From a gamma proteobacterium HIMB55 (GTDB taxonomy: Bacteria > Pseudomonadota > Gammaproteobacteria > Pseudomonadales > Halieaceae): a stretch of DNA of 64,000 bases. Numbering within the stretch: position 1 is the stretch's first letter; every line of letters starts with the position of its first letter. Shown piece by piece: positions 18,902 to 28,375 of the stretch. The stretch covers positions 1,012,035 to 1,076,034 of the forward strand of contig AGIF02000001.1 of assembly GCA_000227505.4 (NCBI GenBank). Direction: 5' to 3'. The position numbers were made by a program, and so were the translations under genes. The notes under the pieces are model-generated. The model did not search any database. It was not told the DNA's origin and was given only the letters and a program-made list of their open reading frames with translations.

Positions 18902-19219
18902 TTATTCCACGATGTCGCGACCTTGGCAGTCTTTTCCCGGGACTGGCTTTTCGGTCCAAATTTGGAGCAGTTGCATAACGCTTGTTGTGAGCGCAATGGC
19001 TACCAAAGAAACAGAAAGAACCAATGAAAGGCCGTTTTGTACGGCGACTTCGATCAGGATCGCAGTGATCGACACACAGTAGGTTGTAACCAACAGCCTC
19101 GCAGCATTCGGAGCACGCGAATCAGCGGCACCCTCGTGCATTGAGTGACTCAAACGGAAACCAAGCCATAAGCCGATTACGCAGGCAATAAACCAGAGTG
19201 GGGCGGTTGCGTCTGCCAT
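18902..19219 (-). CDS. Small membrane protein, unknown function
   Basis: A 105-residue protein with about three hydrophobic helices (residues 8-22, LLVTTYCVSITAILIEVAV, LSLVLSVSLVAIALTTSVMQL split by a short loop) and a polar C-terminus (TEKPVPGKDCQGRDIVE). The hydrophobic pattern and open frame support a real gene, but I know no family. It lies downstream of the TetR gene on the same strand with a 129-base gap and upstream of tRNA-Arg. Confidence 0.55.
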   Translation of the reverse strand: MADATAPLWFIACVIGLWLGFRLSHSMHEGAADSRAPNAARLLVTTYCVSITAILIEVAVQNGLSLVLSVSLVAIALTTSVMQLLQIWTEKPVPGKDCQGRDIVE

Positions 19220-19348
19220 AATTAATACTCGCTCTCTATATGCGTAGTTCGGCTTGCGTAATGCGACTGTAGTGAATCGGCACTGTCTAGTCGAGCGAAA
19301 CAGAGGAGCGACACACTCAAGTCATCCAGTCGAGTTTTCTCGCAGGTA

Positions 19349-19957
19349 TCAGTCTTTTGATCGCAAGATCGCCCGTGTGGCCGTCCGAAGAAGGGTGTCG
19401 GCGTCGGCATCCTCATCGAAGGTATCGAGCATACGATTGTGCTGCAATGTAGCAATGCCATGGGCAGTCGACCACATCAATGTCGCCGTTTTTAATGAGT
19501 CTCCAGCCGATTCTGGTTTATGGCGCTTTAGGTAAAGTTCGATCGCTTCATGCAAAACCTGAAACCCTGTCCGTTTGGCTCGTGCTTCTGCGCGGCGGCT
19601 CTCGGTATCTCCATGGTCTTCCCACATGAGACCAAAAAACGCTTTTTTATCCGTTGCGTAGCGTAGGTAGGCTGAACCCAAGGCATCGAGGTGGGCCAAG
19701 GTCCCTTGCTCGATATCGGCCTGCGCGCGGGTTATGTAGTCCATGATGCCGAGATGCGTAAGTTCTCGTACAGCAGTGAGAAGGGCATCTTTATCCGTGA
19801 AATGACGGTAGAGCGCTGGCGCGCTTACGCCTACACGTTTCGCGACCTGAGCAATCGTAATGTCGTAGCTTCCAATGCTTTCGATAATTTCGGCAGCGGC
19901 GATGATGGCGCAATTGCGGAGATCACCGTGATGATATGGGGTCATCGACTGATTCAC
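19349..19957 (-). CDS. TetR family transcriptional regulator
   Basis: A 202-residue regulator. The N-terminal helix-turn-helix domain (IIAAAEIIESIG, then DITIAQVAKRVGVSAPALYRHFTDKDALL) is followed by a ligand domain of the WHG type (GLMWEDHGDTESRR, ATLMWSTAHGIATL). Its ATG overlaps the stop of the RND pump gene by 4 bases, so it is the last gene of the efflux operon and is translated from the same message. It probably represses that operon by binding the palindrome upstream of the adaptor gene, giving negative feedback (inference). Confidence 0.88.
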   Translation of the reverse strand: MNQSMTPYHHGDLRNCAIIAAAEIIESIGSYDITIAQVAKRVGVSAPALYRHFTDKDALLTAVRELTHLGIMDYITRAQADIEQGTLAHLDALGSAYLRYATDKKAFFGLMWEDHGDTESRRAEARAKRTGFQVLHEAIELYLKRHKPESAGDSLKTATLMWSTAHGIATLQHNRMLDTFDEDADADTLLRTATRAILRSKD

Positions 19958-22900
19958 GCTAGCGCTCCTCTGGCAGCCTTTAGCTGCGCGCGTTCAATAC
20001 GATTATCACGCGGTGCTCCTAAAAGCACATAAGCAGGTGGGACTAGGTAGAACGAGATGATAGTCGACAGTAAAACGCCACCTGCAATAGCCATCGCAAA
20101 GGGTGGCCAGAACTGACTGCCCTCGAGAATTAGAGGCAAGAATCCACCGAATGTCGTGAGCGTTGTAGAGATGATGTGTCGGCTTGAGTCGAGCACCTCG
20201 TCACGCATTGCCTCACGATCACCGTGCGAGGCGGCGGGCGATTGCTGGAAAGAGGTCAAGATGATGATGCAAGCGTTGATCGCCACACCAATTGAGCCAA
20301 CAACGCCGACCAATGCCATGATGCCGAGGGGATAACGGAAAAGTGCCAAGGCCAAGAAACTCAGACCAAATGCACAGACAACAACACCGAAGGCAAGTGC
20401 GGTCAATCGCCATGAATTAAAGGTCAGCATAATTGTGGCGAGCAGTAGCGACATCACCAAACCCACAGGGCCAATCAAATCATCAACGACTTCAGATCGT
20501 TCACCACTGTCGCCGCCAAAGCTATATCGGTATCCGTCGGGTAGGGGGATCGGATCTTCCTCAAGCGATCTTTGCAGCAACTTCAGGGCCTCTTCGGGCA
20601 GTACGCCTCGCGTCAAGAAGGCTTGAACTTGGTTGATGCGTTCGCCGTCTCGACGGCCAATCGGCGCATCATCGGGTACAACCTCGAGATCACCAATTGC
20701 CGAAAGTGGGACAAATCGCGGATTTCCGGGTTGTCCGGGTAGTGGGATTTGAAGACTCAACAGGCTATCGCTGTTTTGCCATGCTGCTCGCTCAAGCTTT
20801 GCACGCACTCGAAGTTGCTCTGTGTCCTCAATGACGGCACCACCGAATCGCCCGCGAAGGTATCCATCCACCAAAGCCGCTATCTGGCTTCTTTCCAAGC
20901 CGAGTCGTCGCAGTTTCTCATCATCAAACTGGAACTCCACTTTTGGCGCTGCAGGGCTGATGGAAAGTTTGGTGTGGGTAATGTCCGGAAGTTCCTGCAA
21001 TCGCTGCCTAAACTGTTCCCCTAATACTCTGAGGGTATGGGTATTGGGGCCGTAGAGAACGACCTCTAACGGCGCGTCGACGGGAGGGCCCTGATCGATC
21101 CCGAGCACCAGTATCTGTGCCTGCGGATACTTTCGGTCAAAGTCATCCTGCAACTGTCTGATTAATGCATTGGTTTCATTTTCATCGCGTGTGAGTACCA
21201 TGGCTTCAGCCCAACCGGGTGCATTGCGCTTGTTAGATCTCAGGTTGTAATAGAAAGCAGGGGGGCTTTCACCGACGGACCAGTCCACACGGCGGATTAG
21301 CGGCTCGGCTCTCAGGTCTTCATCCAGCTTGCGCACGAGTTCAAGGGTGGATTCAATGCCGGCGCTCTTAGGCATTTCAACACGAAGATAGAGCTGATCA
21401 CGATCGGTGCCGGGGAAGAATTGCGCCGTGAGTGTAGAAACGCTGGCGAAACCCAGAAGTGGAATTGATGCTGCGAGTAGAACGGATGCTAGAGGATACT
21501 TCAGTGACCAGTCGATCGACGAGGCGAAGACCTTGCGGGTTTTGGTCAGGACAATACCGGATCTCCACCAGGTAGGCTTCTCGCTCATTGCCCCCGGTAA
21601 CAATCGGCCGCCAAGTGCAGGGGTTACCGTGAGCGCGAGCAAAAGGCTCATGACCAACATCACGATAACGCAGGTCGCTAAGCTCCCCAAAAAGTCTCCA
21701 GAGGGGCCTTGTAAGATGGCCATCGGCGTGAAGGCAAGTACCGTAGTCGCTGTGGCACTGACAAGAGGCACCGTCATTCGTTTCACGGCTTTCTCCATGG
21801 CCTCGAGTGCTGCATCGCCCTCTAATAGATGCTTTCGGATTTCGTCGGTAACAACGATCGATCCGTCCACTAAAAGGCCCAGCGCAACAACGAGGCCAGT
21901 CATAGATAATTGGTGTATCGGTACATCGAGGTAGTTCAACGCAAGCATCGATAGAAGCGTGCAAAGCGGGAGGCTAAGCGCCACGATGAGCGCGGCTCGC
22001 CATCCCAAGGTCACGAAGAGCACCGCCACTACGATCGCAATACCCGCCACGATGTTTTGTGCCACACCAGCTAGACGTGCTTCGGTGTAGCCGCTTTGGT
22101 CATAGGTCGTCTCGATCGTGAGTCCCTCGGCGGCATTGGCACGGTAGTCCTCCAGAAACACGTCGAACGAGGCGCTGTACTTGTCTACCTGGTAGCCCTC
22201 TTTCATCTCAATTGCAACGAAGACCGAGCGTCGCCCATTAGAGAGGGCGAGTCGCGATGGAGGGGTCGCTTCGGATTTTGTCACGGAGGCAATGTCGCTG
22301 ATGCGAATACCTGTGAGGCTGTCACGATCTGACTTTACAAAGGTCTCTCTTACTGATTGTGCACTATCAAAGTCCCCGGCAACCTCGATCGTCAGCGAGT
22401 TGTTAGGGGCTGTCAGTTTGCCAGCAGGTGTTCGCGCGTCGGCGAGGGAGAGCGTTCTTGCGACGTCGTCGATAGATAGGCCTAGCGTACTCAGCGCAAC
22501 ACCATCGATCTCTACGTTGATCTCTTCGTCGGGCAGTCCGTAATGCTTCACTCGACGGGTTTGAGGCACTTTGCGTGCAGCATCTGCAAAGCGCAGCGCC
22601 TCTCTCCGGAGTAGCGACGGGGAGATGTCAACACCTTCGTCGGCGCTGATTGCAATGATTTTTACGAAGGTTGTGAAGAGATCGTCATCAAATACGGGCT
22701 TGGAGGCGCCCTCGGGTAGGTCGGCCGCCACGCGATCGACTTTTCCCCTCAGTTCAGACCAAACGCGCTTTATATCGGCGCGCGATAAATAGTAGTCGGC
22801 CTCGATGACAATGGTCGACACGCCATTGACTGAGCTTGCGTCGAGTTCCTTTACATCGGGGTGCTCTCGTAGCGCATCCTCAAGCGGTTTCGTAACCAGA

Positions 22901-23079
22901 CTCTCGACTCGTGATGGACTCGCCCCCGGGTAGAACGTCTGAAGCGAGGCAACAAACGGTGTTATCGAGGGGTCTTCTTGTCGGCCAAGACTGTTATAGG
23001 ACGTAACGCCTACGACAATGATCGAGAGAACAAGTAGCGCTAGATAGCGCCCGTTTTCGTAAAGACTCGTAGCGATCAT
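19954..23079 (-). CDS. RND efflux pump inner-membrane transporter
   Basis: A 1041-residue AcrB-type proton/drug antiporter with two repeats, each with one helix, a large periplasmic loop and five or six more helices. GRQEDPSITPF and PGASPSRVESLVTKPLEDAL begin the first pore domain. TM4 carries GLLVDGSIVVTDEI, with a single aspartate where AcrB has two (VDDA). The second repeat has GVVGSIGVAINACIIIL. Substrate is unknown. The gene follows the adaptor gene by 9 bases and overlaps tetR. No outer-membrane TolC-type gene is nearby, so it must borrow one. Confidence 0.93.
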   Translation of the reverse strand: MIATSLYENGRYLALLVLSIIVVGVTSYNSLGRQEDPSITPFVASLQTFYPGASPSRVESLVTKPLEDALREHPDVKELDASSVNGVSTIVIEADYYLSRADIKRVWSELRGKVDRVAADLPEGASKPVFDDDLFTTFVKIIAISADEGVDISPSLLRREALRFADAARKVPQTRRVKHYGLPDEEINVEIDGVALSTLGLSIDDVARTLSLADARTPAGKLTAPNNSLTIEVAGDFDSAQSVRETFVKSDRDSLTGIRISDIASVTKSEATPPSRLALSNGRRSVFVAIEMKEGYQVDKYSASFDVFLEDYRANAAEGLTIETTYDQSGYTEARLAGVAQNIVAGIAIVVAVLFVTLGWRAALIVALSLPLCTLLSMLALNYLDVPIHQLSMTGLVVALGLLVDGSIVVTDEIRKHLLEGDAALEAMEKAVKRMTVPLVSATATTVLAFTPMAILQGPSGDFLGSLATCVIVMLVMSLLLALTVTPALGGRLLPGAMSEKPTWWRSGIVLTKTRKVFASSIDWSLKYPLASVLLAASIPLLGFASVSTLTAQFFPGTDRDQLYLRVEMPKSAGIESTLELVRKLDEDLRAEPLIRRVDWSVGESPPAFYYNLRSNKRNAPGWAEAMVLTRDENETNALIRQLQDDFDRKYPQAQILVLGIDQGPPVDAPLEVVLYGPNTHTLRVLGEQFRQRLQELPDITHTKLSISPAAPKVEFQFDDEKLRRLGLERSQIAALVDGYLRGRFGGAVIEDTEQLRVRAKLERAAWQNSDSLLSLQIPLPGQPGNPRFVPLSAIGDLEVVPDDAPIGRRDGERINQVQAFLTRGVLPEEALKLLQRSLEEDPIPLPDGYRYSFGGDSGERSEVVDDLIGPVGLVMSLLLATIMLTFNSWRLTALAFGVVVCAFGLSFLALALFRYPLGIMALVGVVGSIGVAINACIIILTSFQQSPAASHGDREAMRDEVLDSSRHIISTTLTTFGGFLPLILEGSQFWPPFAMAIAGGVLLSTIISFYLVPPAYVLLGAPRDNRIERAQLKAARGALA

Positions 23080-23088
23080 GAGTCAGCC

Positions 23089-24213
23089 CTAGTTGACGAC
23101 ACGTATAGACGGCACGATGTCTACAGGTGACCCCGGGCTGAGCCGTTGCATGCCGGACGCGACCACGTTGGTCTCGTCAGCCACAGTTCCTCGAACGAAC
23201 ACGCGTTCTCCCTCGCTGTAAACGATTTCCACACTCTCGCGTGCGGTGATCACCTCACCGGCTGCATTTTCCTTGGTTACCAGAACTGTCCAAAGCCCCT
23301 TATCACCCTCGAGCAGGGCTGTAATAGGTAGCCAGCCACCTGTTTCATTGACGCGCTCCTCAAACTCTAAAGCGACGGTTTGACCAACGCGCACGGATTG
23401 ATCCTTAGGAAGTGTCAGTACTGCGAGTACGGTGAGTGTTTGCGGGTCCACGTCGGCGCCGACGCTTCTCAGTCTGGCTGAGAGTGCTTTACCTTCTACG
23501 AAGAGCGCGTAGCTCTCACCAATGACAGCCATGTTTGCGAACTTAGGGGATATCCCAACGTGCGCCTCTCGCTCGCCAACGGATACGAGTCGTACGATTG
23601 GCACGTTCGGGCCGACAATACTCCCGGGTTCGGTGATTCGTTTTGAGACCACTCCGTCAAAAGGTGCACGTAACTCGCTCTTTTCAATGACAATTTCTGC
23701 GTTTCGGACACTGGCCTGCGTTGTTTCTAGTCGTGCTTGTGTAGCCTCGACAGTGAGGCGCGCATCGTCCGCCTCCCGCTGGGAAATGAGTGATTGTGCC
23801 AAAAGGGAGTCAACTCGCTGCAAATTCAGCTTTGCCAGTTCAAGCTGTGCAGCAACCTCTTTTTCTTGTGCTTTTGCCAGAGCGAGAGCAGCGCTTTGTT
23901 GACGTATGTCCAGTCTTCCGAGCAGTTGACCCGTGGTGACAAAGTCGCCTTCTTTTGCATCCAATGCGGAAAGCACGCCTGCCACTTCAAAGCCAATGTT
24001 GCTATCAGATGCAGCCTCTACGATTCCTAGGAAACGCGTAGACGCCGAGTAAGTGGTCTCGAGCTCAAACTGCTCGACTGTCACCGGCATGGGTTTTGCC
24101 TCTGTGGATATCGTTGGCTCAACGTTTGCCTCGATGGCATCGGAACCGAAAATGACGATCCCGGCTGCGCCAAGAGCGCTGAATAGCGTGGTGAAGAATA
24201 ATCGTGGGGACAT
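23089..24213 (-). CDS. RND efflux periplasmic adaptor (membrane fusion protein)
   Basis: A 374-residue HlyD/AcrA-type adaptor. An N-terminal hydrophobic segment (FFTTLFSALGAAGIVIFG) without a lipobox acts as signal or anchor. The biotinyl-lipoyl half motifs GVLSALDAKEGDFVTTGQLLGRLD and ELRAPFDGVVSKRITEPGSIV flank an alpha-helical coiled-coil hairpin rich in Ala, Gln and Glu (about residues 105-170). It links the inner-membrane pump to an outer-membrane channel. It is first in the adaptor-pump-tetR operon. Confidence 0.92.
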   Translation of the reverse strand: MSPRLFFTTLFSALGAAGIVIFGSDAIEANVEPTISTEAKPMPVTVEQFELETTYSASTRFLGIVEAASDSNIGFEVAGVLSALDAKEGDFVTTGQLLGRLDIRQQSAALALAKAQEKEVAAQLELAKLNLQRVDSLLAQSLISQREADDARLTVEATQARLETTQASVRNAEIVIEKSELRAPFDGVVSKRITEPGSIVGPNVPIVRLVSVGEREAHVGISPKFANMAVIGESYALFVEGKALSARLRSVGADVDPQTLTVLAVLTLPKDQSVRVGQTVALEFEERVNETGGWLPITALLEGDKGLWTVLVTKENAAGEVITARESVEIVYSEGERVFVRGTVADETNVVASGMQRLSPGSPVDIVPSIRVVN

Positions 24214-24228
24214 AGTTAAGCGTCGAAT

Positions 24229-24243
24229 GTTAATGAAATTAAC
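24229..24243. promoter_or_regulatory. Candidate TetR operator
   Basis: GTTAAT-GAA-ATTAAC is a perfect 6-bp inverted repeat 16 bases upstream of the adaptor ATG. The flanking AT-rich stretch repeats the TTAATG and GTTAAC words (24244-24263). Palindromes of this size at the head of an efflux operon that encodes a TetR protein are common operators; assignment is inference. Confidence 0.5.
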
Positions 24244-24365
24244 TTAATGTTATCACCGTTAACATGCCTGTGCGAGACCGAAGAGGTTTTGTCTATGTCA
24301 TTGCGCCGATGCATTTCTCTCTTATTCACTTGCTTAGGAAGAGCGATTTCGAGACACTTTGCGAC

Positions 24366-24381
24366 CCTGCTTGCAAGCAGG
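24366..24381 (+). repeat. Perfect palindrome just upstream of 4.5S RNA
   Basis: CCTGCTTGCAAGCAGG is a 16-bp perfect palindrome ending 6 bases before the inferred 5' end of the 4.5S RNA. TTGCTT...GACACT upstream (17-base spacer) could be the promoter, which would place the palindrome in the removed 5' leader. Confidence 0.6.
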
Positions 24382-24387
24382 CGTTAT

Positions 24388-24497
24388 GGTGGCTCGAACG
24401 GTCCCCTCGCAGCGATAGATAGCGAACCCCGCCAGGCCCGGAAGGGAGCAACGGTAGTTATCGACTCGGGTGCCGAGGTGTGGCTGTTCGAGTCACC
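24388..24497 (+). ncRNA. ffs: 4.5S signal recognition particle RNA
   Basis: The SRP domain IV core is present: CCAGGCCCGGAAGGGAGCA (24431-24449 region), with the GGAA tetraloop and the asymmetric AGCA internal loop that bind Ffh. The ends GGTGGCTCGAAC and GTTCGAGTCACC pair over 12 positions with one G:U, closing the long hairpin typical of the roughly 110-nt gammaproteobacterial RNA. The gene lies directly upstream of dnaX, a known arrangement. It targets ribosomes making membrane proteins to FtsY. Confidence 0.95.
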
Positions 24498-24520
24498 TCC
24501 AAATAACCGTCGGGCACACT

Positions 24521-26629
24521 ATGAGTTATCAAGTTCTTGCACGAAAGTGGCGACCATCCAGCTTCTCTCAAATGGTTGGGCAAGAGCATGTCGTTAAGGC
24601 ACTCACCACGGCGCTGGAGTCAGAGCGGCTGCATCATGCTTACCTTTTTACGGGCACACGTGGTGTCGGTAAGACGACCGTTGCTCGCCTAATTGCAAAG
24701 AGTCTCAATTGCGAGGAGGGCGTTACTGCAACCCCCTGCGGCGTGTGCGCGAGTTGCGTTGAGATTGCCGAGGGTCGCAGCGTCGATGTGCTAGAGGTTG
24801 ACGCCGCATCGCGTACCAAGGTCGAAGACACGCGAGAACTACTAGACAACGTACAGTACGCACCGACCCGGTCTCGCTTCAAGATCTACTTGATTGACGA
24901 AGTGCATATGCTTTCCAATCACAGTTTTAATGCATTGCTAAAGACGCTTGAAGAGCCGCCTTCGCACGTAAAGTTCTTGTTGGCCACCACGGATCCACAA
25001 AAACTTCCCGCTACCGTTCTGTCGCGGTGCTTGCAGTTCAATCTCAAGAACATGGTGCCCGCACAAATTATTGAGCATCTCCAGCACATCCTTAGCGAGG
25101 AGTCGGTGGGCTTTGACGACGAATCGTTGGCACTGCTTGCGCGAGGCGCTGAGGGGTCGATGCGCGATGCGCTGTCCTTGACCGATCAGGCGATTGCGCA
25201 CGGGTCAGGTAAATTGGCGGCTGATGAAGTAAGAGCCATGCTCGGCACCGTATCCCGCACCAAGGTTTTGGATTTGCTCGCTGCTATTGCAGATAATGAT
25301 GTGAAGCAGGCGCTTGCGGTTGTCGATGACTTAGCAACGCACTCACCTGATTACTCCGGTGCATTGGATGAGTTGAGTTCAGTTCTCCACCAAGTTGCCA
25401 TCGAACAAGCAGTTCCGGGGAGTTTGGACGAATCGTTACCCGAGTTTGCTCGTTTGCAATCACTCTCGAAAAGTCTCACTACTGATGACGCACAGCTGAT
25501 GTGGCAGATGGCGGTGGCCAGTAAGCGCGATCTGGTGCTCGCTTCTGATCCTCGAAGCGGACTCGATATGGCGGTATTGCGGATGATCGCATTCCGGCCT
25601 GCGGTTGTTATCTCTGAGTCTGCGGTGGGTTCGAGCGAGGCACCCCCGGCAAAAAAGTCTGAACCACCGGTGATGCCGGTGGAAACACCGGTAAATTTTC
25701 AGCAAAAAGCTCCTTCGTCGAATCCAAAAGCGAGTAACACTCTTGCAACTGCTGCGAGCGATCGTGTTGGGACGCGGACGGCGGCCGGAGCAGCTGCGAC
25801 ACCAGCTGAGCCAAAGCATGATGATGTGGCCGTAAAACCTGATGACTCGGCACCTGAAAACACAACTGGGACTGCATTAGAGAATGAGGTCACTCTAGCA
25901 GGTGTAGGGAACCCAGCCACTATAACCAGCGATACAACCAACGAGACCAGCGAAACCAAGGAAGCCGCAAAATACAGTCACGCTGCACAAGTCGCGAGAG
26001 CACCAGCAGAAACGGCACAAGTAGAATCAAAAAGCACCCATATCTCATCGATGTCAGTTGCCTCTGACGCTCATCGCCGCACCCAAGATGGAGTTCCCGG
26101 AAGCGAGAAGTCACAGCCACCTGGTGTAAGCGGGTCGGCAGCTTCCTCGGGTGACGATGGTCCGGTATCCACTGTCATCGCAGATCCTGCAATTGATGCT
26201 GTTCCTGACGGTGCTAAACCACCTCACGATGATCTACCTACATCAGGTTCTTGGCCCGATTTCTTCAATAACTTGGATTTAAAGGGCGTTATTCATAACG
26301 TAGCCTCTCACTTCGAGCTGATTCAAGCCTACGATCGCACCCTTTGTTTTGCGATCGCGCCTGAAAACGCCACGCTTTACAACGAGAGGCACCAGCGAGG
26401 CTTAGCTTCAGCGATCGAGCTTTCGTTGGAAGACGCTGTGGAAGTGCTGGTTTCGATACAGCCGACAAGTGACAACACACCAGCGAGACACCGCGAAATT
26501 CTCGAGCAGCAGCGGCTAAAGGCTGCCCAAGCTGCCTTAGAGGAAGATGATTTTTTAACTGCGCTTCTCACGGACTTTGATGCGACGGTTATACCCAATA
26601 CGGTGAGACCGCCTTTGACAGAGCTATGA
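24521..26629 (+). CDS. dnaX: DNA polymerase III subunits tau and gamma
   Basis: The clamp-loader ATPase. Start at ATG 24521 ([15 protein letters not shown]) gives a 702-residue tau; the longer frame from 24470 runs through the 4.5S RNA and is rejected. Walker A is [11 protein letters not shown], zinc-binding Cys lie in [16 protein letters not shown], Walker B/DExH is LIDEVHML and the sensor-1 region is [11 protein letters not shown]. After about residue 365 comes a long low-complexity Pro/Ala/Ser/Glu linker (to about residue 570), then the polymerase-binding domain. A -1 frameshift at 25651 would give a 380-residue gamma ending Lys-Lys-Val. Tau is longer than in E. coli (643) because of the linker. 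Confidence 0.97.
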   Translation: MSYQVLARKWRPSSFSQMVGQEHVVKALTTALESERLHHAYLFTGTRGVGKTTVARLIAKSLNCEEGVTATPCGVCASCVEIAEGRSVDVLEVDAASRTKVEDTRELLDNVQYAPTRSRFKIYLIDEVHMLSNHSFNALLKTLEEPPSHVKFLLATTDPQKLPATVLSRCLQFNLKNMVPAQIIEHLQHILSEESVGFDDESLALLARGAEGSMRDALSLTDQAIAHGSGKLAADEVRAMLGTVSRTKVLDLLAAIADNDVKQALAVVDDLATHSPDYSGALDELSSVLHQVAIEQAVPGSLDESLPEFARLQSLSKSLTTDDAQLMWQMAVASKRDLVLASDPRSGLDMAVLRMIAFRPAVVISESAVGSSEAPPAKKSEPPVMPVETPVNFQQKAPSSNPKASNTLATAASDRVGTRTAAGAAATPAEPKHDDVAVKPDDSAPENTTGTALENEVTLAGVGNPATITSDTTNETSETKEAAKYSHAAQVARAPAETAQVESKSTHISSMSVASDAHRRTQDGVPGSEKSQPPGVSGSAASSGDDGPVSTVIADPAIDAVPDGAKPPHDDLPTSGSWPDFFNNLDLKGVIHNVASHFELIQAYDRTLCFAIAPENATLYNERHQRGLASAIELSLEDAVEVLVSIQPTSDNTPARHREILEQQRLKAAQAALEEDDFLTALLTDFDATVIPNTVRPPLTEL
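25637..25682 (+). promoter_or_regulatory. dnaX programmed -1 frameshift cassette
   Basis: Three E. coli-like elements in order: a Shine-Dalgarno-like GAGG (25637-25640), ten bases, the slippery heptamer A-AAA-AAG (25651-25657) in exact zero-frame register, six bases, then a perfect 7-bp stem CCACCGG / CCGGTGG with a 5-base loop (25664-25682). After slippage the -1 frame reads GTC TGA, so gamma stops at 25662. Confidence 0.88.
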
Positions 26630-26648
26630 GGCGAGGAGTGATAATCGT

Positions 26649-27254
26649 ATGAAAATGAGTCCAGCCATTCAGGAGTTAATCGACGCTTTACGCCACTTGC
26701 CCGGTGTGGGACCCAAGTCAGCCCAGCGGATGACGCTCCATCTTCTCGAGAGAGATCGTGAAGCAGCAGAGTCCTTAGGGGAGGCGTTACTGAATGCACT
26801 TTCCCGCGTGCAGCAATGTCAGCGGTGTCGAAATTTCACGGAACTCAATATCTGCGAGGTTTGCGGCGATCCGAAGCGTGATGATTCATTGCTTTGCGTC
26901 GTTGAAACGCCAGCGGACGTTCTCGCCATCGAACTTACGGGAAGCTATCGAGGGCTGTATTTCGTTCTCATGGGGCATTTGTCGCCCCTCGACGGCATCG
27001 GTCCGCGCGAGTTGGGATTGGACAAGTTGGAGGGGCTTCTTGCTGAGGAGGCGATCAGCGAAGTTATTCTCGCCACCAATCCAACGGTGGAGGGTGAGGC
27101 TACCGGTCACTACATCGCAGACATGGCATCCCGAAACGATATTGTTGTCAGTAGAATTGCTCATGGCGTCCCGTTAGGGGGTGAGCTTGAATACATCGAC
27201 GCGACAACACTGGCTCATGCGCTCGGCGGAAGAAAGGTAGTTACCCCACAATGA
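26649..27254 (+). CDS. recR: Recombination protein RecR
   Basis: A 201-residue partner of RecF and RecO in gap repair. Helix-hairpin-helix ([15 protein letters not shown]), a C4 zinc finger ([16 protein letters not shown]), a Toprim domain ([32 protein letters not shown]) and the C-terminal ARGVP-like segment ([15 protein letters not shown]) are all present. MSPAIQEL at 26655 is an alternative start. It follows dnaX by 19 bases. The small DNA-binding gene ybaB, usually between them, is missing. It overlaps rnd by 4 bases. Confidence 0.96.
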   Translation: MKMSPAIQELIDALRHLPGVGPKSAQRMTLHLLERDREAAESLGEALLNALSRVQQCQRCRNFTELNICEVCGDPKRDDSLLCVVETPADVLAIELTGSYRGLYFVLMGHLSPLDGIGPRELGLDKLEGLLAEEAISEVILATNPTVEGEATGHYIADMASRNDIVVSRIAHGVPLGGELEYIDATTLAHALGGRKVVTPQ

Positions 27255-28351
27255 GTTTTGAGTTAATCACGTCCGAAAGACGTCTAAACGAGGTGCTCGC
27301 AGAACACGAGGGTGAGCAGTTCGTTGCCGTGGACACTGAATTTAGGCGAAGAGATACGTTCTATCCCCAAGTAGCGCTGGTGCAGCTTTGCTGGCGGGAA
27401 ACAGCCTACCTTATTGATCCTACCAGATTTTCTGAATTCTCCGCTCTTCGCGAATTACTGGTTAATGAGGCCGTGATCAAACTGTTGCACAGCCCGAGCG
27501 AGGACTTGGAAGTCTTTGATCATTGGCTGGGCGTCCTGCCGACGCCACTGTTTGATACCCAGCGTGCAATGGCACTTCTAGGCCATGGCTTTGGTATTGG
27601 TTACCGTCCTATGGTGGCGCAGTTTGTCGGTGTCGAAATATCGAAGGAAGAAACCACATCAGACTGGTTGAAACGGCCGTTAAGCGCCCAGCAACTCAAC
27701 TATGCGGCGCTCGATGTGACCTATTTGCGCAGTATCGGTGAGAAACTGCACGTCCAAGCAGAGAAAGCCTGCAGGTTGGCGTGGATATATGAAGATACCG
27801 CCAACCAAAAACCGGGCGGAAAGGGCGTTGCGAGTAAGTTTAAGTCAGCGTGGAAGCTGAGTACGGGCGAGCAAGGTCTGCTGAGTGCACTGATTGCGTG
27901 GCGAGAAGACGAGTCACATCGTTTAGATCGTCCAAGAAGCTGGATTTTGCCTGATAAGGTTATGGTTGCGCTCGCGAGACGCGCGCCAGCTCATATTGCC
28001 CAGTTGAAGCAAATTGAGGGACTTCCAGAGGCGATTATTCGCAAGCGGGGTCAAAGGCTCATTGAAGTGCTCGCCGGTGCAAGAGAAACCGGAAATGAAA
28101 TCGTGATTTGGCCTGCCCCTGCTCGCGGCGTGGAACGGGATTGGGTGGCCGAGATGGCATCGCGCGTTGAAGCCGTAGCAGAGAAACTAGGCTTAGCCCC
28201 ACAAATTCTTCTTTCGTCCCGAGACTATGAGGCCATCGTCCAGACGGCTAAAAATATAGCTCCGCTCCCGAGTGAGCTCGCGGGGTGGCGATATGACATT
28301 CTCGTAGGAGAGTTACTCGCGTCGCTTGAAAAGCGCATTGCCGGCGCCTAG
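27251..28351 (+). CDS. rnd: Ribonuclease D
   Basis: A 366-residue DEDDy 3'-5' exoribonuclease that trims tRNA and other stable RNA. The exonuclease acids are in [22 protein letters not shown], and [10 protein letters not shown] (Tyr and Asp of ExoIII). A HRDC domain follows ([25 protein letters not shown]). The ATG overlaps the recR stop (ATGA). In pseudomonads rnd is next to ycgL; here a MATE gene stands between. Confidence 0.94.
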   Translation: MSFELITSERRLNEVLAEHEGEQFVAVDTEFRRRDTFYPQVALVQLCWRETAYLIDPTRFSEFSALRELLVNEAVIKLLHSPSEDLEVFDHWLGVLPTPLFDTQRAMALLGHGFGIGYRPMVAQFVGVEISKEETTSDWLKRPLSAQQLNYAALDVTYLRSIGEKLHVQAEKACRLAWIYEDTANQKPGGKGVASKFKSAWKLSTGEQGLLSALIAWREDESHRLDRPRSWILPDKVMVALARRAPAHIAQLKQIEGLPEAIIRKRGQRLIEVLAGARETGNEIVIWPAPARGVERDWVAEMASRVEAVAEKLGLAPQILLSSRDYEAIVQTAKNIAPLPSELAGWRYDILVGELLASLEKRIAGA

Positions 28352-28375
28352 CTGAGCTGTCATGTTGGTTCAACT

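Noticed and set aside
24247-24520. Frames running through the 4.5S RNA region, including an early start for dnaX at 24470
   Set aside because: The RNA gene is clear, and DnaX family similarity begins only at [10 protein letters not shown] (24521).
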